Below, piece after piece: positions 11,450 through 27,399 of a DNA stretch of 64,000 nt. A model generated the notes under the pieces. The model was not told the DNA's origin, ran no database searches, and was given only the letters and a program-made list of their open reading frames with translations. The translations under genes were made by a program, and so were the position numbers. Within the stretch, counting starts at the first letter, position 1, and each line of letters starts with the position of its first letter. The stretch is from Nepenthes gracilis (Eukaryota > Streptophyta > Magnoliopsida > Caryophyllales > Nepenthaceae): the NCBI GenBank assembly GCA_033239525.1, contig BSYO01000004.1, positions 3,286,001 through 3,350,000 on the forward strand, in the 5' to 3' direction.

Positions 11450-12741
11450 AAGTCCAGCGTGCCCAAAGATCGATGCGAAGACAAGGAAGTCCTACAAATC
11501 AACACGAGGGACAACTGGATGACTACGTACATAAAGTTACTCACTGAAGAAGCTTTGCCAGAAGACGCCAACGAAGCCAAGCGAATCAAGAAGACAGCAG
11601 GATGGTACACGATTCTAAATGGGAGATTGTACAGGCGAGGATACTCCACCCCTCTCCTGAAGTGCCTTACCCCGGAGGAAGCCGACTACGTGTTGGTGGA
11701 AGTACACTTGGGGCTGTGCGGATCTCACATTGGCGGGAAGAACCTAGCGTTCAACGTCATGCGGCAAGGGTTCTACTGGCCCACCATGAAACAAGACGCT
11801 ATGGAGTTCGTCCGCAAGTGTGAGAGTTGCCAGGTCCATGGCAACATGACGCACCAGCCGCACTCCGAGCTGCACTATCTCCAATCCCCATGGCCGTTCG
11901 CACAATGAGGGCTCCACATACTAGGACCCCTACCAATGGCTGCCGGACAAAGGAAATTCTTGATCGTTGGCATCGACTACTTCACAAAATGGGTGGAAGC
12001 CGTCCCACTCGCAAAGATTACGGAACAAAATGCGACGGAGTTCCTCCGTCAGGGCATTGTTTGCCGCTTTGGGATTCCTGAAGTCGTGGTGACCGATAAC
12101 GAAACCCACCCACTGCAAACGCTTCAATGGCACCGCCAGAATCCTCCGCATTAAATCGGGTGCACACGCCGTGGCGCACCTCAAGCAAACGGTCGTCGAA
12201 GTCACCAACCGCACACTCTGCACGGGTTGAAAACCGGGTTGGAAGACGCAGGGGCTCCGGACCGAGGAGCTACCGCCGATGCTATGGTCGTATCGACGCA
12301 TCATGCGAGAACCAACAAGGAGACGCCCTTCAACTTTGCTTTGGGGCCGAGGCCGTGGTACCCGTGGAAATGGGATGCTAAGCCTCGCGGATCGAATGCT
12401 TCGACCCAGCCACCAATGAACAAAGGCTACGGGAAAGTCTGGACTTGCTCTCGGAAGTTCGAGACGCCGCACAACTTAGAACCGCAGTCTACCAACAGCG
12501 GGTCGCGCGGTACTACAACAAGCGAGTGAAGGCGCGCCCACTGAAAGTTGGAGATCTGGTCTTCCGGAGCGTAGAGGCGGCGGAAAAGACCGCAAATAGG
12601 AACAAACTCTCCCCCGGGTGGGAGGGGCCGTTCTTCGTCTCCGCAATCCTCCGGAGCGGAGCGTACAAGCTACGCGCCCAGAACGGCAAACTGGTCCCAC
12701 GGACCTGGAACGCCGCCAACTTAAGAAAATACTATCAGTGA
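11450..12741 (+). pseudogene. Integrase, with nonsense and frameshift damage
   Basis: An N-terminal zinc-finger region reads HLGLCGSH...CESC in the frame 11432-11908. A Trp codon appears changed to TGA at 11906-11908. The same frame goes on with the core GIDYFTKWVEA (first Asp) and VVTDNE (second Asp). From ~12110 the frame changes repeatedly: the VTNRTL block with the expected Glu lies near 12205, then NKETPFNFALG at ~12315. The C-terminal part (12445-12741) is intact: LRTAVYQQRVARYYNKRV, then KVGDLVFRSVEA and KLSPGWEGPFFV, ending in TGA at 12739. The last tract is the usual pol C-terminus. Confidence 0.88.
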
Positions 12742-13745
12742 TGCAGCTTCGACTCAGGTAAGTCGCACACGCATGCATCATATTGAATGCTTGAGCATGA
12801 GTTTTATTTTTAATTATCATAATTGCTATATTATGCTGCATATTCTTTTGTGTGAGTTCATACCATGCATTGCATCCTTAAATCAAACGACCTAGACTGC
12901 CCCTAAGTCGGGAGGACAAGCGTCCGTCCGTAAAATCAGTCCTTGGCTCAACGCCTGGCGGTCCAAAGCAGACCATCTCAGGACTCCGCCCTCACGCCAG
13001 ATGGCCTGGGGACGGCTTTATTCACCATGGCTCCGCGCCAAAAGGCCCCAGCGGCCACTCAGAAACTAAGCCCCGTGCTAATCAGCCCGGAGGCATCCAG
13101 CCGTAGGCTAGGACACAGGATCCAGGCGATCCATTCAAAGGCTACGCGCCAACGACCCGTGCAGTCAAAACATTAGGCCTGGGGGCTCCCCGAGTCCCCA
13201 CTCTACGGCCAACAAAACCTTAGGGGGCAAAGAATCGCAGGCGTGCGGCGACCTTCTTGAACAAGGAGAGAGCACCCTCAGTCTACAATGGTCGTGGGCT
13301 AGGACCTCAACTTGGTGATTATAACGCTTTGAGCAGGAGCGACGCACCTCCTGCAATCATACGCGACCGAGTCCTAGACCCAGGAGTCCGGTTACCGCGG
13401 CCTGACCGCTACGCTGACCCTCGTTGAGGCTCCAGGGGCTTGGCGACGACATCCGCTTCACCGGATCGAGCCCCCCAAACGTGTGAGCTGTGATGACATC
13501 CTCTTACGAAGGACGAGCACCACGCAAGAAGGCGCCTGTATAGGGCCTTAACAGCAACGGCTCCAAAGAGCCCAATGCTCAAACGAGAAGCATGATCCAA
13601 CAAATGGAAACAAAGCAAAAAGCAAGCAACACTTTACGATAAGAGAAGCATGGACACGAAGTGTAAACAGAAGCTTCTCATTTATGCAAAAGACAGATAT
13701 GATACAAAGACAAAAATTGGTCTCAAAACTCAATGGCAGCAAAAG
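12742..13745. other. Spacer between pol and the antisense block
   Basis: A short AT-rich stretch (12770-12870, with several TGCATGCAT-like words) is followed by ~800 bases of GC-rich DNA with no coding frame I trust. Bases 13600-13745 would be the T-rich 3' end of the first antisense unit when read on the minus strand. Confidence 0.5.
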
Positions 13746-14165
13746 CTAATCGGGAAGGCTCGATGGACCCGCTTCCTCCGGGAAAGTCTCCAGGCGCGAC
13801 GCCTCCTCTACCCCGGCGTTCCCTGGATGGAGGACACCAACTGGGACATGAGGAGCCGCCAGAGAGACAATCCTGCGACACAAGCGGATGCCATCCCAAT
13901 AACGATTGTCCATCGCCTGCTGCCACTCTGATGGGGTGTGTCGACCAACCATCTCTCCAACCAATCTGGTGACACGGCTCTCTGAAGCGGCGAGTAGAGC
14001 TTCCAGCTGCGCCACTCTCTGCCGCAGCTGCCCGTTCTCCTCTGTCAGAGATGCGATTCGGGCCAGACTGCCATGGACAAGATGATGCCCGCTGATGATA
14101 GTTCGCTCCAGGTCCCCGCGAAAAGAGTCAGCTCGCACCTCGAGGGGGACCGCATCATCAGGAGC

Positions 14166-14240
14166 CTGCACGGAAGGAAAAGTCAGAAGCATTACCGAAA
14201 TAAATAACAAAGGAAGAAGTCCAGAAGGAAACAACCATAC
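14166..14240 (-). other. Candidate spliceosomal intron in antisense ORF 1
   Basis: On the minus strand: CTTCTG|GTATGG at 14240/14239, a T-rich body, branch-like TTCTGAC, then TTCCTTCCGTGCAG|GCTCC ending at 14166. It is 75 nt, phase 0 on both sides, and sharply AT-rich inside a GC-rich frame. It would encode a hydrophobic insert (VWLFPSGLLPLL...) that does not fit the surrounding polar protein. It opens no stop, so an unspliced reading is also possible. Confidence 0.6.
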
Positions 14241-14287
14241 CAGAAGGCGGGCGACGCGCAGGAAGCGTGCGAAATTGCCCGAAAAAG

Positions 14288-14855
14288 CCTCTCCCTGGGG
14301 CTCAGCTTCCTCGACTGCATGGGGAGGGCTGGCTGGAAGGCTGGCTGCCGTAGGAGCGCTCGCGGGCTCCTGCCGCGAGGACGTCCCGGCTGCCCCTTCG
14401 CCAGCCTGTACCGCATCAGCAGCGGGAGCGGTGCAAACCTCTGAACATGCGAACCGCGTGAGCTTATCCAAAGAAGCCTCTCCCTGGGGCACAACTTCCT
14501 GAACTGCTTGGGGAGGGCTGGCTGGAAGGCTGGCTGCCGTGGGAGCACTCGCGGGCTCTTGCCGCGGGGACTTCCCGGCTGCCCCTTCGCCAACCTGAAC
14601 CGCATCGATAGCAGGAGCAGTGTCGATCTCTGGACGTACGGCCCGCACAAACTCAACCAAAGGAACATCTCCCTGGGGCTCTGCTTCTCGATCGCTGAGG
14701 AGGGCCGACCGGGAAGGCCGGGCACCGCAGAACGCCGGGGCTCTTGCCACGAGGACGTCCTGGCTTCCCCTTCGTCAGCCTGAGCCAGATCAGCAGCAGG
14801 AACGGCGCCAACCTCCGAAAATACAACCAGGTCTTCAAAAATACTGCGCGAAGAA
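14288..14855 (-). repeat. Three 189-bp (63-codon) tandem repeats in antisense ORF 1
   Basis: The word CCTCTCCCTGGGG falls at 14288 and 14477, and its variant at 14666, exactly 189 bases apart. Each unit encodes a pattern like AVQxGEGAAGxSxRQEPAS then APTAASLPASPP. Units 1 and 2 are close; the third (~14666-14855) is more diverged and contains the frameshift. Confidence 0.85.
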
Positions 14856-16091
14856 AGGGGCTCTACAAAAATCGCCGGCAACTCCACAACTTCCTGGGCC
14901 TCCGGCACTGGCTCAGAAACAGCAGTAAATGGCCCCTCTGGGCTCTCCAACATGACGGCGTCGTCCGATGCCTCTGCAGCGCCGCCAGTGGATGGATCCC
15001 CAGCAGGTGGAGACTCGACCTCGCCAACTTCACGAGCGGCTAGCTCCGCAGTCGAAGTCGACGGGAGTGCGGCAGTTTCCCTCTGGCGACCCGCTCTGGT
15101 AGGTCTCTTTCGAACCGGACTTCCCGCAGTGGAAGGACCAGCGACTCGTCTCCGGGACCTCCTCAAAGGAGTCCCTGCGGCTTCCCTTAGCCGTTTAAGG
15201 GCAGCCGCGTCTTCATCATCGCTCGACAACGACAGCAACGAGCAGCTTTCCTCCTCGATTCTCACGGGCGGAACGGAAGCGGCCGTCTCTTCAGGAAGAT
15301 CCTTACCGGGGCCGGCTATCGCCCAACCGGCAGGAGGTCCCCATCTGCCGATCTCAAACGTGACCGATGTAAGGAAGCAACCCTGGATCCTGAACCTTTC
15401 TTCCTCCGCCTTAATGGTGGACAGCAGCTTCGAGGATTCTGCAAGGTCTTCATCGGTGGGCTTGTCTCGAAAGTACTCCGAGATCGGGCCCCACGCCTTT
15501 GGAAGCTCTTGATCAGAAGGCTCCTGTAGAAAGAAGAAGCGATCCTTCCAACCCTTCACGGAGTCAAGATTGGTGCCGCGAAGGTTGAACCCCACCTTGG
15601 GGGAAAGCGAAATCCAGTCCTCCGACTCCGTGGCCCGAAAAATGATCCTTGCCGCCTTCGCGTCGAAGGAACACCGGTGCATCAGGGCGAAGACGCAGAG
15701 AGATACCAGATAATGCGAGGCATTGGGATGAAGCCTTGCCAATTGGACTCCCAGCGCTTCAACCACCGCATGCAGCGTGCAGGGTAACGAAAAACGAAGC
15801 CCCCCCTCAGATGATGCTCGTACACCGTAATAAAACCCTCTGGGGGGGCGTGGGCTCTATCCTGTGCGCCGGGAATGCGGGAACTCAGGTCGCCAGGAAT
15901 CGCATAATCTACTCTAAGAGAGGCTATGTACGCCTCAGTCAAAATCGACTTGGTATTACGGACACTGTGACGCACAAATCTGGGAACATGGGAAGAAGAA
16001 GAACTCTCTCCTTTCGCAGCCATTCGTCTCTCAAAAATCACAGGGATAAGGGGAAAAGTAATCAGCGGAAGGGAGAAGACGATTGCCGTCT

Positions 16092-16103
16092 GGTTTAAAT
16101 AGA
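16092..16103 (-). promoter_or_regulatory. TATA-like box of antisense unit 1
   Basis: Minus-strand TCTATTTAAACC, ~70 bases before the ATG of antisense ORF 1. The leader in between ends with CCTGTGATTTTTGAGAGACGA. The same box and a similar leader precede antisense ORF 2. About 170 bases further upstream lies CCGCATTAAATGCGG (16273-16287), also found in the LTR U3. Confidence 0.5.
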
Positions 16104-16471
16104 CAACTCCAAGTCTAGAGGCAGGAAACTGAAACGACACCACCTCCGGAGATTGAGACACGTGGTGGCATCAAAGCGCACCGCAGAAACTCGATCAATC
16201 GCAATGATGGCTAGGCGCCAGGCTAACGGGCGCGACCCTTCAGCAACCTGGCTAGGGTCCACGCTGGCGCCGCCGCATTAAATGCGGGCTCACGATAGCA
16301 GAGCCCCTGAAGACGCGCACGGAAAGCGCAAGAAAAAAAAAAAGGGAAACCGCCACGAAAGGAGAAGATGCAGCAGACGAGACAATGTGAAAAACGGATT
16401 CTCATTACGACAAAGTAATTCTGTTACAACGCTATCAAGGAAAAGAAAAGAATACAACGGCAACAAAACGG

Positions 16472-17065
16472 TCAACGATCCCGGTGGCCGGAGGAGAAAC
16501 CTTGAACGGGATAATCCACCAACTGATCACGGGTCTTGACGGACGAGTTACGAGGATCTAGGACACCCACGCGGAAGCCTGGATCCTCCAGTAAAGCAAG
16601 CCTTCGGCAAAGCCTCATGGCGTCAAAATATCTCCGATCCAAGTCCGATCTCATTTCCTCCGACCGAAGCATCGACCTCATCTCCGTTCGCAGCGCAGCC
16701 GCTTCAGCCTGGTGTCGCCGCCCAAGTTGTTCCATCTCTTCCTCAAGTGCCGATATGCGGCCGTGTGCCCCCACGTTGGCATCCGCCAGCCGTACGGCTC
16801 TGGCCTCTGACTCGGCCAGAGCGTTCTCCAAGTATGCAACGTGGGCTCTCAGCCACTCTACTTCGATCGCTCCAGCCCCCCGACACGGTGGGACACCCTC
16901 GAAACCCGGAGGAACCCCCCGACTCCGAGAAGGGCCGGCAACCGTGGCTTCAGAGCGAGCTCCTCCTGAGGAATAGGCTCCAGAAGACACGGGGGCGTTA
17001 GAGCCGAACTCGGACTCGTGAGTGGACGGCTCCGTGTCACTAGAGGAGTCTCCCATCGATTTCAC
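16472..17065 (-). CDS. Antisense ORF 2: coiled-coil protein of the Tat element
   Basis: 197 codons without a break, from ATG 17065 (or the in-frame ATG at 17056, MGDSSSDTEPS) to TGA at 16472. The N-terminal ~65 residues are low in complexity (Ser/Gly/Pro). The middle is a long charged coiled coil (AYLENALAESEARAVRLADA, ISALEEEMEQLGRRHQAEAA). The C-terminal part RYFDAMRLCRR...FRVGVLDPRN is clearly related to the end of antisense ORF 1. No enzymatic motif is seen. It lies ~450 bases upstream of ORF 1 on the same strand, behind its own TATA-like box. It is intact while gag and pol are ruined. The function is unknown; the shared tail suggests duplication of a gene that once had the same end. Confidence 0.65.
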   Translation of the reverse strand: MKSMGDSSSDTEPSTHESEFGSNAPVSSGAYSSGGARSEATVAGPSRSRGVPPGFEGVPPCRGAGAIEVEWLRAHVAYLENALAESEARAVRLADANVGAHGRISALEEEMEQLGRRHQAEAAALRTEMRSMLRSEEMRSDLDRRYFDAMRLCRRLALLEDPGFRVGVLDPRNSSVKTRDQLVDYPVQGFSSGHRDR

Positions 17066-17150
17066 GACGAAAAATCACGCAGAGAAAGATCGAACGGCCA
17101 GTGGATGAACAAGTACAAAGACATGCCAGATTTCGGGAGAAAGTGGCGCG

Positions 17151-17160
17151 TTTAAATAGG
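17151..17160 (-). promoter_or_regulatory. TATA-like box of antisense unit 2
   Basis: Minus-strand CCTATTTAAACGCG, 95 bases before ATG 17056. The leader contains CTGCGTGATTTTTCGTCG, close to the leader of unit 1. A half copy of the GCATTAAATGC motif (ATTAAATGCGC, 17296-17306) lies ~140 bases upstream. Confidence 0.5.
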
Positions 17161-17405
17161 CAAATCTTCTGGAAGAGCGGCAAACCCAAAGGGCGAAATG
17201 CATTTAAGGGAGGGCCAATGAGGTTCCGCCACGCGGGAGACCCCTGAAAACTCGCGCGTTTCCAAGACGGAATGACGTCTCCTGGCCGCGCAGAAATTAA
17301 ATGCGCTGGCAGCCCAGGGGACGTAACAGTTGACGGGGACCCCACAGGCTCCCAAAGGATGACGTGTGGATCTTCAGGGCAAAACGCCCGACAACAGAAA
17401 AGCAT

Positions 17406-18118
17406 TTACGGAGAAAGAGACAAAAATTGAAGACAAAAGAGGCTACTTCTTTTATTAATCAAAGCTTTTTTACAAAGTACAAAATCTACAACCATGAAGC
17501 TGCGAGAAAGACGAAAGAAGACTGTAGTGCGAAGCCTGGTATGTTCCTGTACCTCGTCCCAGGAGAGCCCGACGAACGACGGCGGCAGAAGCAGTCGGAA
17601 TTGCCCCGGGCAAACTGGGCGGGAAGCAGGGAGCATCCCCCGGTGGGAGTCTCCAGAATTCAATCCACCGGGGTACAGGAAGCACTAAAGTCAGGCACTC
17701 CGGGAAAGTTCGGTGTCAAGCCCAGCTTTCCCGGAAGGCTGCCAACCTCGCACCCCTTCCGCGGTTAACGCCCTGACCTGGCTCGCGGAGTGACACCTGC
17801 GAAAGCCTTCGCCTAACAGGCGAAAGCAGCCGCGGGGGAAGTCAAAGAATCCCGCTCAGCCAGGTGGGCCACAACCCGGAAGGAAGCACGTGACGACGGC
17901 GGAATGGCCAAGCCACTCTCGTTAGCAAAGAAAGCAAGCCACAAGGCTCGGACTACAACGGTCTCCATCAGGGAACCCAGGCATCCAGGTGGTCCATCCA
18001 ACTCCTTCTCGAGTGCCCACCAGGGGCGGGGAAAGCCAGAGTCTCCTCATCGCCTCTCCGATTCGCTGGTAAGGGATGAACTTCACTCGCTCAAGTGCCC
18101 TCCTATTTATGGGCAAGA
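17406..18118 (-). other. Possible third antisense transcription unit, no convincing ORF
   Basis: On the minus strand CCCATAAATAGG (18107-18118) resembles a TATA box. About 660 bases downstream comes a T-rich tail with AATAAA (17450-17455), much like the tails of units 1 and 2. Minus-strand frames up to 85 codons exist but none resembles a known protein or ORFs 1 and 2. It could be a decayed or non-coding unit. Confidence 0.3.
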
Positions 18119-18387
18119 CGCATGCCATCCCTTCACCCAGCGCGACACGGCATCCAGCGGACGTCTTTCGGGCAACAGCAGCGACCGCTAGTCAGACGCG
18201 ACCCAAGACGCGCGAATCTCGCAGGGCGAGGTGACGGGTCACAGCAGCACCTGAAAAGCCTGCCCTGGCCCTGGGAAAGGCGCGAACTGGGAAGACGACA
18301 AAAGTAACGCGGCAAGAGGAAGGGTACGAGGCCGTGGAAATGGGCCCAATGGACATGCCAGGCCCGACCACTGGCCAGCCCAGGCAT

Positions 18388-18393
18388 GGGGGG
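18388..18393 (+). other. G-run, likely remnant of the polypurine tract
   Basis: Six G (in GCATGGGGGGCTAG) lie five bases before the 3' LTR, where the polypurine tract that primes plus-strand synthesis should be. It is short and interrupted. Confidence 0.45.
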
Positions 18394-18397
18394 CTAG

Positions 18398-19427
18398 TGT
18401 TGGGTCCCATGTCCTGGCCCATAAGACAGGCTCAGGCCCACGAAGCAGGTCGCGGCCCATGAGAGGATTAGAAGCCCACGTGAGGCAGTAAGCCCAACCC
18501 AATGGGTGAATGGCGCAAGCCCACAACGGAAGAAGGCAACGGTAACCTGTGGCGCATTAAATGCGTCACCGGGAACAGGACAAAAAGGCGGAAAGGCTAG
18601 CCTAATAGGCGTGGCGCAGCGCAACGCGCCGCCACCCATCCGTCTGCAGACGGCCAACCAATCCCGCTCGGGAAAATCGGGCGTGGTCAACGACGCTCAA
18701 AGAACGTGCAAGCACGGCAACAGGCAGCCCGGCGTGGGCGGTCCATGACAAATGACGACCGCGCAATGACCCAAGCAACGGGCGTTTTGGCGCCCAAGAG
18801 TCCAACGGGGTGAGGCGTATAAAAACCCTCACACCCCACAGAGAAAATGATCTTTTTCGATCATCTTGGAACTTCTTTTCGATCTTCTTCAACCTTACGA
18901 TCAATCTTGAGACCTTGAACTCCTCGAGCAAACTACGATCCTCACGGGAAATCGCTCCAAGCGTCATTGATCATTTTCCTTCCCCTTTCTCTAAAAATAC
19001 AAGAGTGACGAGCCAAAGCAGAGCATTGCCTCATCTAGCTGACTCGCTCACCATCCCAGCATCCTCTAAGATCACGGGAAAGTTAGCCACCCGCTGCGGT
19101 GCATTACGGAAGCCAAGCCTTCCAACACCTGCTCACTACATTTCCCCACATCATCGCATAAGCACTTCTACGCTTTCACAGCATTTCTCCGCGCACCACC
19201 TTAGCATGCGCCATTTCCGTTCATTGCGGGAATATTGCTGACTTGAGCGTCGGAGCGGCCTCGGTGGGAGAAATCCTACCAGACCCTTCACCTCTTGTTT
19301 GTTGTTTGTGTTGTGCAGGTCCAGGTTCATAGAGACGGAGACCGGACCCTTCTTCCGGAGCGACCGCAAGCTTAGGAATCCGAAGGCTCCCTAATCCGTA
19401 CGACAACCTTGGGCCCGGGACGCAACA
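18398..19427 (+). repeat. 3' LTR of the Tat element
   Basis: 1,030 bp, TGTTGGGTCCC...GCAACA. GCGCATTAAATGCG at 18552-18565, TATAAAAACC at 18818, GACTTGAGCGTCGG near 19240. The ends are set by comparison with the 5' LTR and by the flanking AGGTC. Confidence 0.95.
18818..18827 (+). promoter_or_regulatory. LTR TATA box (3' LTR)
   Basis: TATAAAAACC, as in the 5' LTR. From here transcription would read out into the host flank at 19428 and beyond, toward the 3' end of the glutamate receptor gene (antisense to it). Confidence 0.6.
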
Positions 19428-19432
19428 AGGTC
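19428..19432. repeat. Target-site duplication (right), AGGTC
   Basis: Matches 6225-6229. Confidence 0.93.
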
Positions 19433-19624
19433 TAATATAAAAATAAATCAAGTTCAAGTTATACCACAGCTAAGAAAATATGCCACTAATTTGGACCCGT
19501 ATGCTAGTTGTGGATTAATTAAGATTAAATTGTTATATAATTAAGCAAACAAGGTTAGGTTACAATGAGAACAGATTGGATAGAATTTACCAAACAAGAT
19601 TGTTATCGGCTTGATAAACAAGGA

Positions 19625-20181
19625 TGTTAGGTCGTCTACGGAGCCACCAACCACACGGAAGAGTACTCAGATCACGCAAGTTTTCCGAAAATTACGGGAT
19701 TATATCCGGTTCTAATAATCGGATCCGATTACAGAGCACATGGAATTAATTTCTTTTTAATTGTTTTTGTTATGTTTTTAACTACATTCTGTTATCTTGT
19801 TACTCACGTGGCTGTAACTATATTCTGTTTTAACACATGGAATTGCTCTTGCTATTATTTAAGCCGGTTGGCAGTAAATGGAAAGGAAGAATACTTTAGC
19901 TGAATTCTTTCTCCTCTTGTCTCTCTTCCTCACCTTTCCCTCTTTCTCCCTCTCCCTCTCGATCCTCTTTTCCCTTCTCTTCTCCTCTCTTTTCTTAATC
20001 TGTAGAGTTTTATCGTCAGTCATTGCTTGATCTCTCCTCCCATCTCACTCTGTATCAAAGTCCTCGGCCTTTACCTCTCGGACTCAGTGAAGCAGCACTC
20101 CTCGGACTTCACCACAGCTCACGGAGCGTATCAATAGACTAATAAGGGCTAAGTAAAAATAACAAATTATTAAACCCAACA
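19625..20181 (+). repeat. Possible degenerate solo LTR
   Basis: Starts TGTTAGG and ends CCCAACA. It has a TATA-like box and a following pyrimidine-rich stretch as in Copia LTRs. The flanking 5-mers (AAGGA, TTGCC) do not match, so the borders or the call may be wrong. Confidence 0.28.
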
Positions 20182-20870
20182 TTGCCTCTTTTTTTCACTA
20201 TATTTTTGACTAAAAGTATATCTTTAATTTCAAAAACAAGTCATGTAGTACATAAAATTGCATTATAAGAGGTTAGGATATTATTTTTTAAAAAATCTCA
20301 TTCCTTAAAGTATCATAAAATCATAAAATATTTTTCTTCAAAAATATTTCATTTCTTTCCTTCAATTTCGAGCATTCTGTTTTATCTGACCGTTAATCAA
20401 CTTGATCATCAAAAAAAATTAAATAAGTTCATAGATTTCTAAACTTTTATTTTAATTTATAATATATGTCATATGACAGTATCTTTAAATATTTAAATAC
20501 AATCTTATATAACAGTATACTGTTACGGTCCAAGAGTTTATTTAAAAATCATTCTAATTGTCAATTTTTATTTTTATTTTTAATATCAATCTTATCCTAT
20601 ATAAAAATTAAATTAAAGTTTTTACATTATAAATCGTAAATTAAAGCCATCACATTATGAATCGTGTACAAATACACACATAACATAGAAAAATAAATAA
20701 ATGATAAATTTAAAACTCTTATACAGTAATTAGATATTTTTTTGCACAAAATAAATTAATATTAAAATAAAAAAATAAGAATATTTAATATTTTTTTCCT
20801 GAATTTTGTGCGTAGGGTACAGTCAAGCTCACTCTCATCGAGATAGTAGGTAGTGCTCAGCGTCGAATAG

Positions 20871-20892
20871 TCTCTCTCTCTCTCTCTCTCTC
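20871..20892. repeat. CT microsatellite
   Basis: (TC)11-type run, in the presumed 3' UTR of the glutamate receptor gene. Confidence 0.9.
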
Positions 20893-20916
20893 CCTTTAGG
20901 GTTTGCAACGACAGAT

Positions 20917-27399
<6,483 letters not shown>

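Larger units (their letters stand above)
13746..16023 (-). pseudogene. Antisense ORF 1: 'putative gypsy-type transposon' domain, Ala/Pro repeats, coiled coil (two frameshifts)
   Basis: Read on the minus strand from ATG 16021-16023 (MAAKGESSSSSHVPRFVRHS) to TAG at 13746. Residues ~20-250 resemble the plant family once called putative gypsy-type transposon (Pfam Transposase_28), in particular YAIPGDLSSRIPGAQDRAHA and FITVYEHHLRGGFVF. A one-base loss near 15789 moves the frame into LARLHPNASHYLVSLCVFAL. A second shift near 14690 leads into 63-residue Ala/Pro/Gly repeats. These are followed by a 75-base in-frame intron candidate (14166-14240), a coiled coil (LTEENGQLRQRVAQLEALLA) and the end motif RYWDGIRLCRR...VGVLHPGN. 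The end motif recurs in antisense ORF 2. Function is unknown; antisense extra ORFs are known in Tat elements. Start chosen for its position after a TATA-like box and leader. Confidence 0.7.
6230..19427 (+). mobile_element. Full-length Ty3/gypsy LTR retrotransposon, Tat lineage, with antisense gene block
   Basis: A 13,198-bp element. Both LTRs begin TGTTGGGTCC and end GCAACA. A primer-binding site follows the 5' LTR and a G-run precedes the 3' LTR; AGGTC flanks both sides. Order on the plus strand: LTR, gag, protease, reverse transcriptase, RNase H, second RNase H, integrase, spacer, antisense block, LTR. The order RT-RNaseH-integrase is that of Ty3/gypsy. The second RNase H after pol RNase H and the long region between pol and the 3' LTR are marks of the Tat lineage. 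gag and pol carry many frameshifts and stops, so the copy cannot be autonomous. It is much more GC-rich than its surroundings. Confidence 0.95.
19433..20916. other. Intergenic between the Tat element and the glutamate receptor gene
   Basis: AT-rich with no gene. 19625-20181 (TGTTAGGTCG...ACCCAACA) has the look of a worn LTR: a TATA-like TATTATTTAAGCC at ~19853, then a long CT-rich leader. I found no matching target duplication. A CT microsatellite at 20871-20892 lies just past the stop of the receptor gene, probably in its 3' UTR. Confidence 0.5.

Noticed and set aside
14095..15512. Plus-strand frames opposite antisense ORF 1
   Set aside because: They mirror the repeats of the minus-strand frame; only the minus strand has a family-like domain and a coiled coil.
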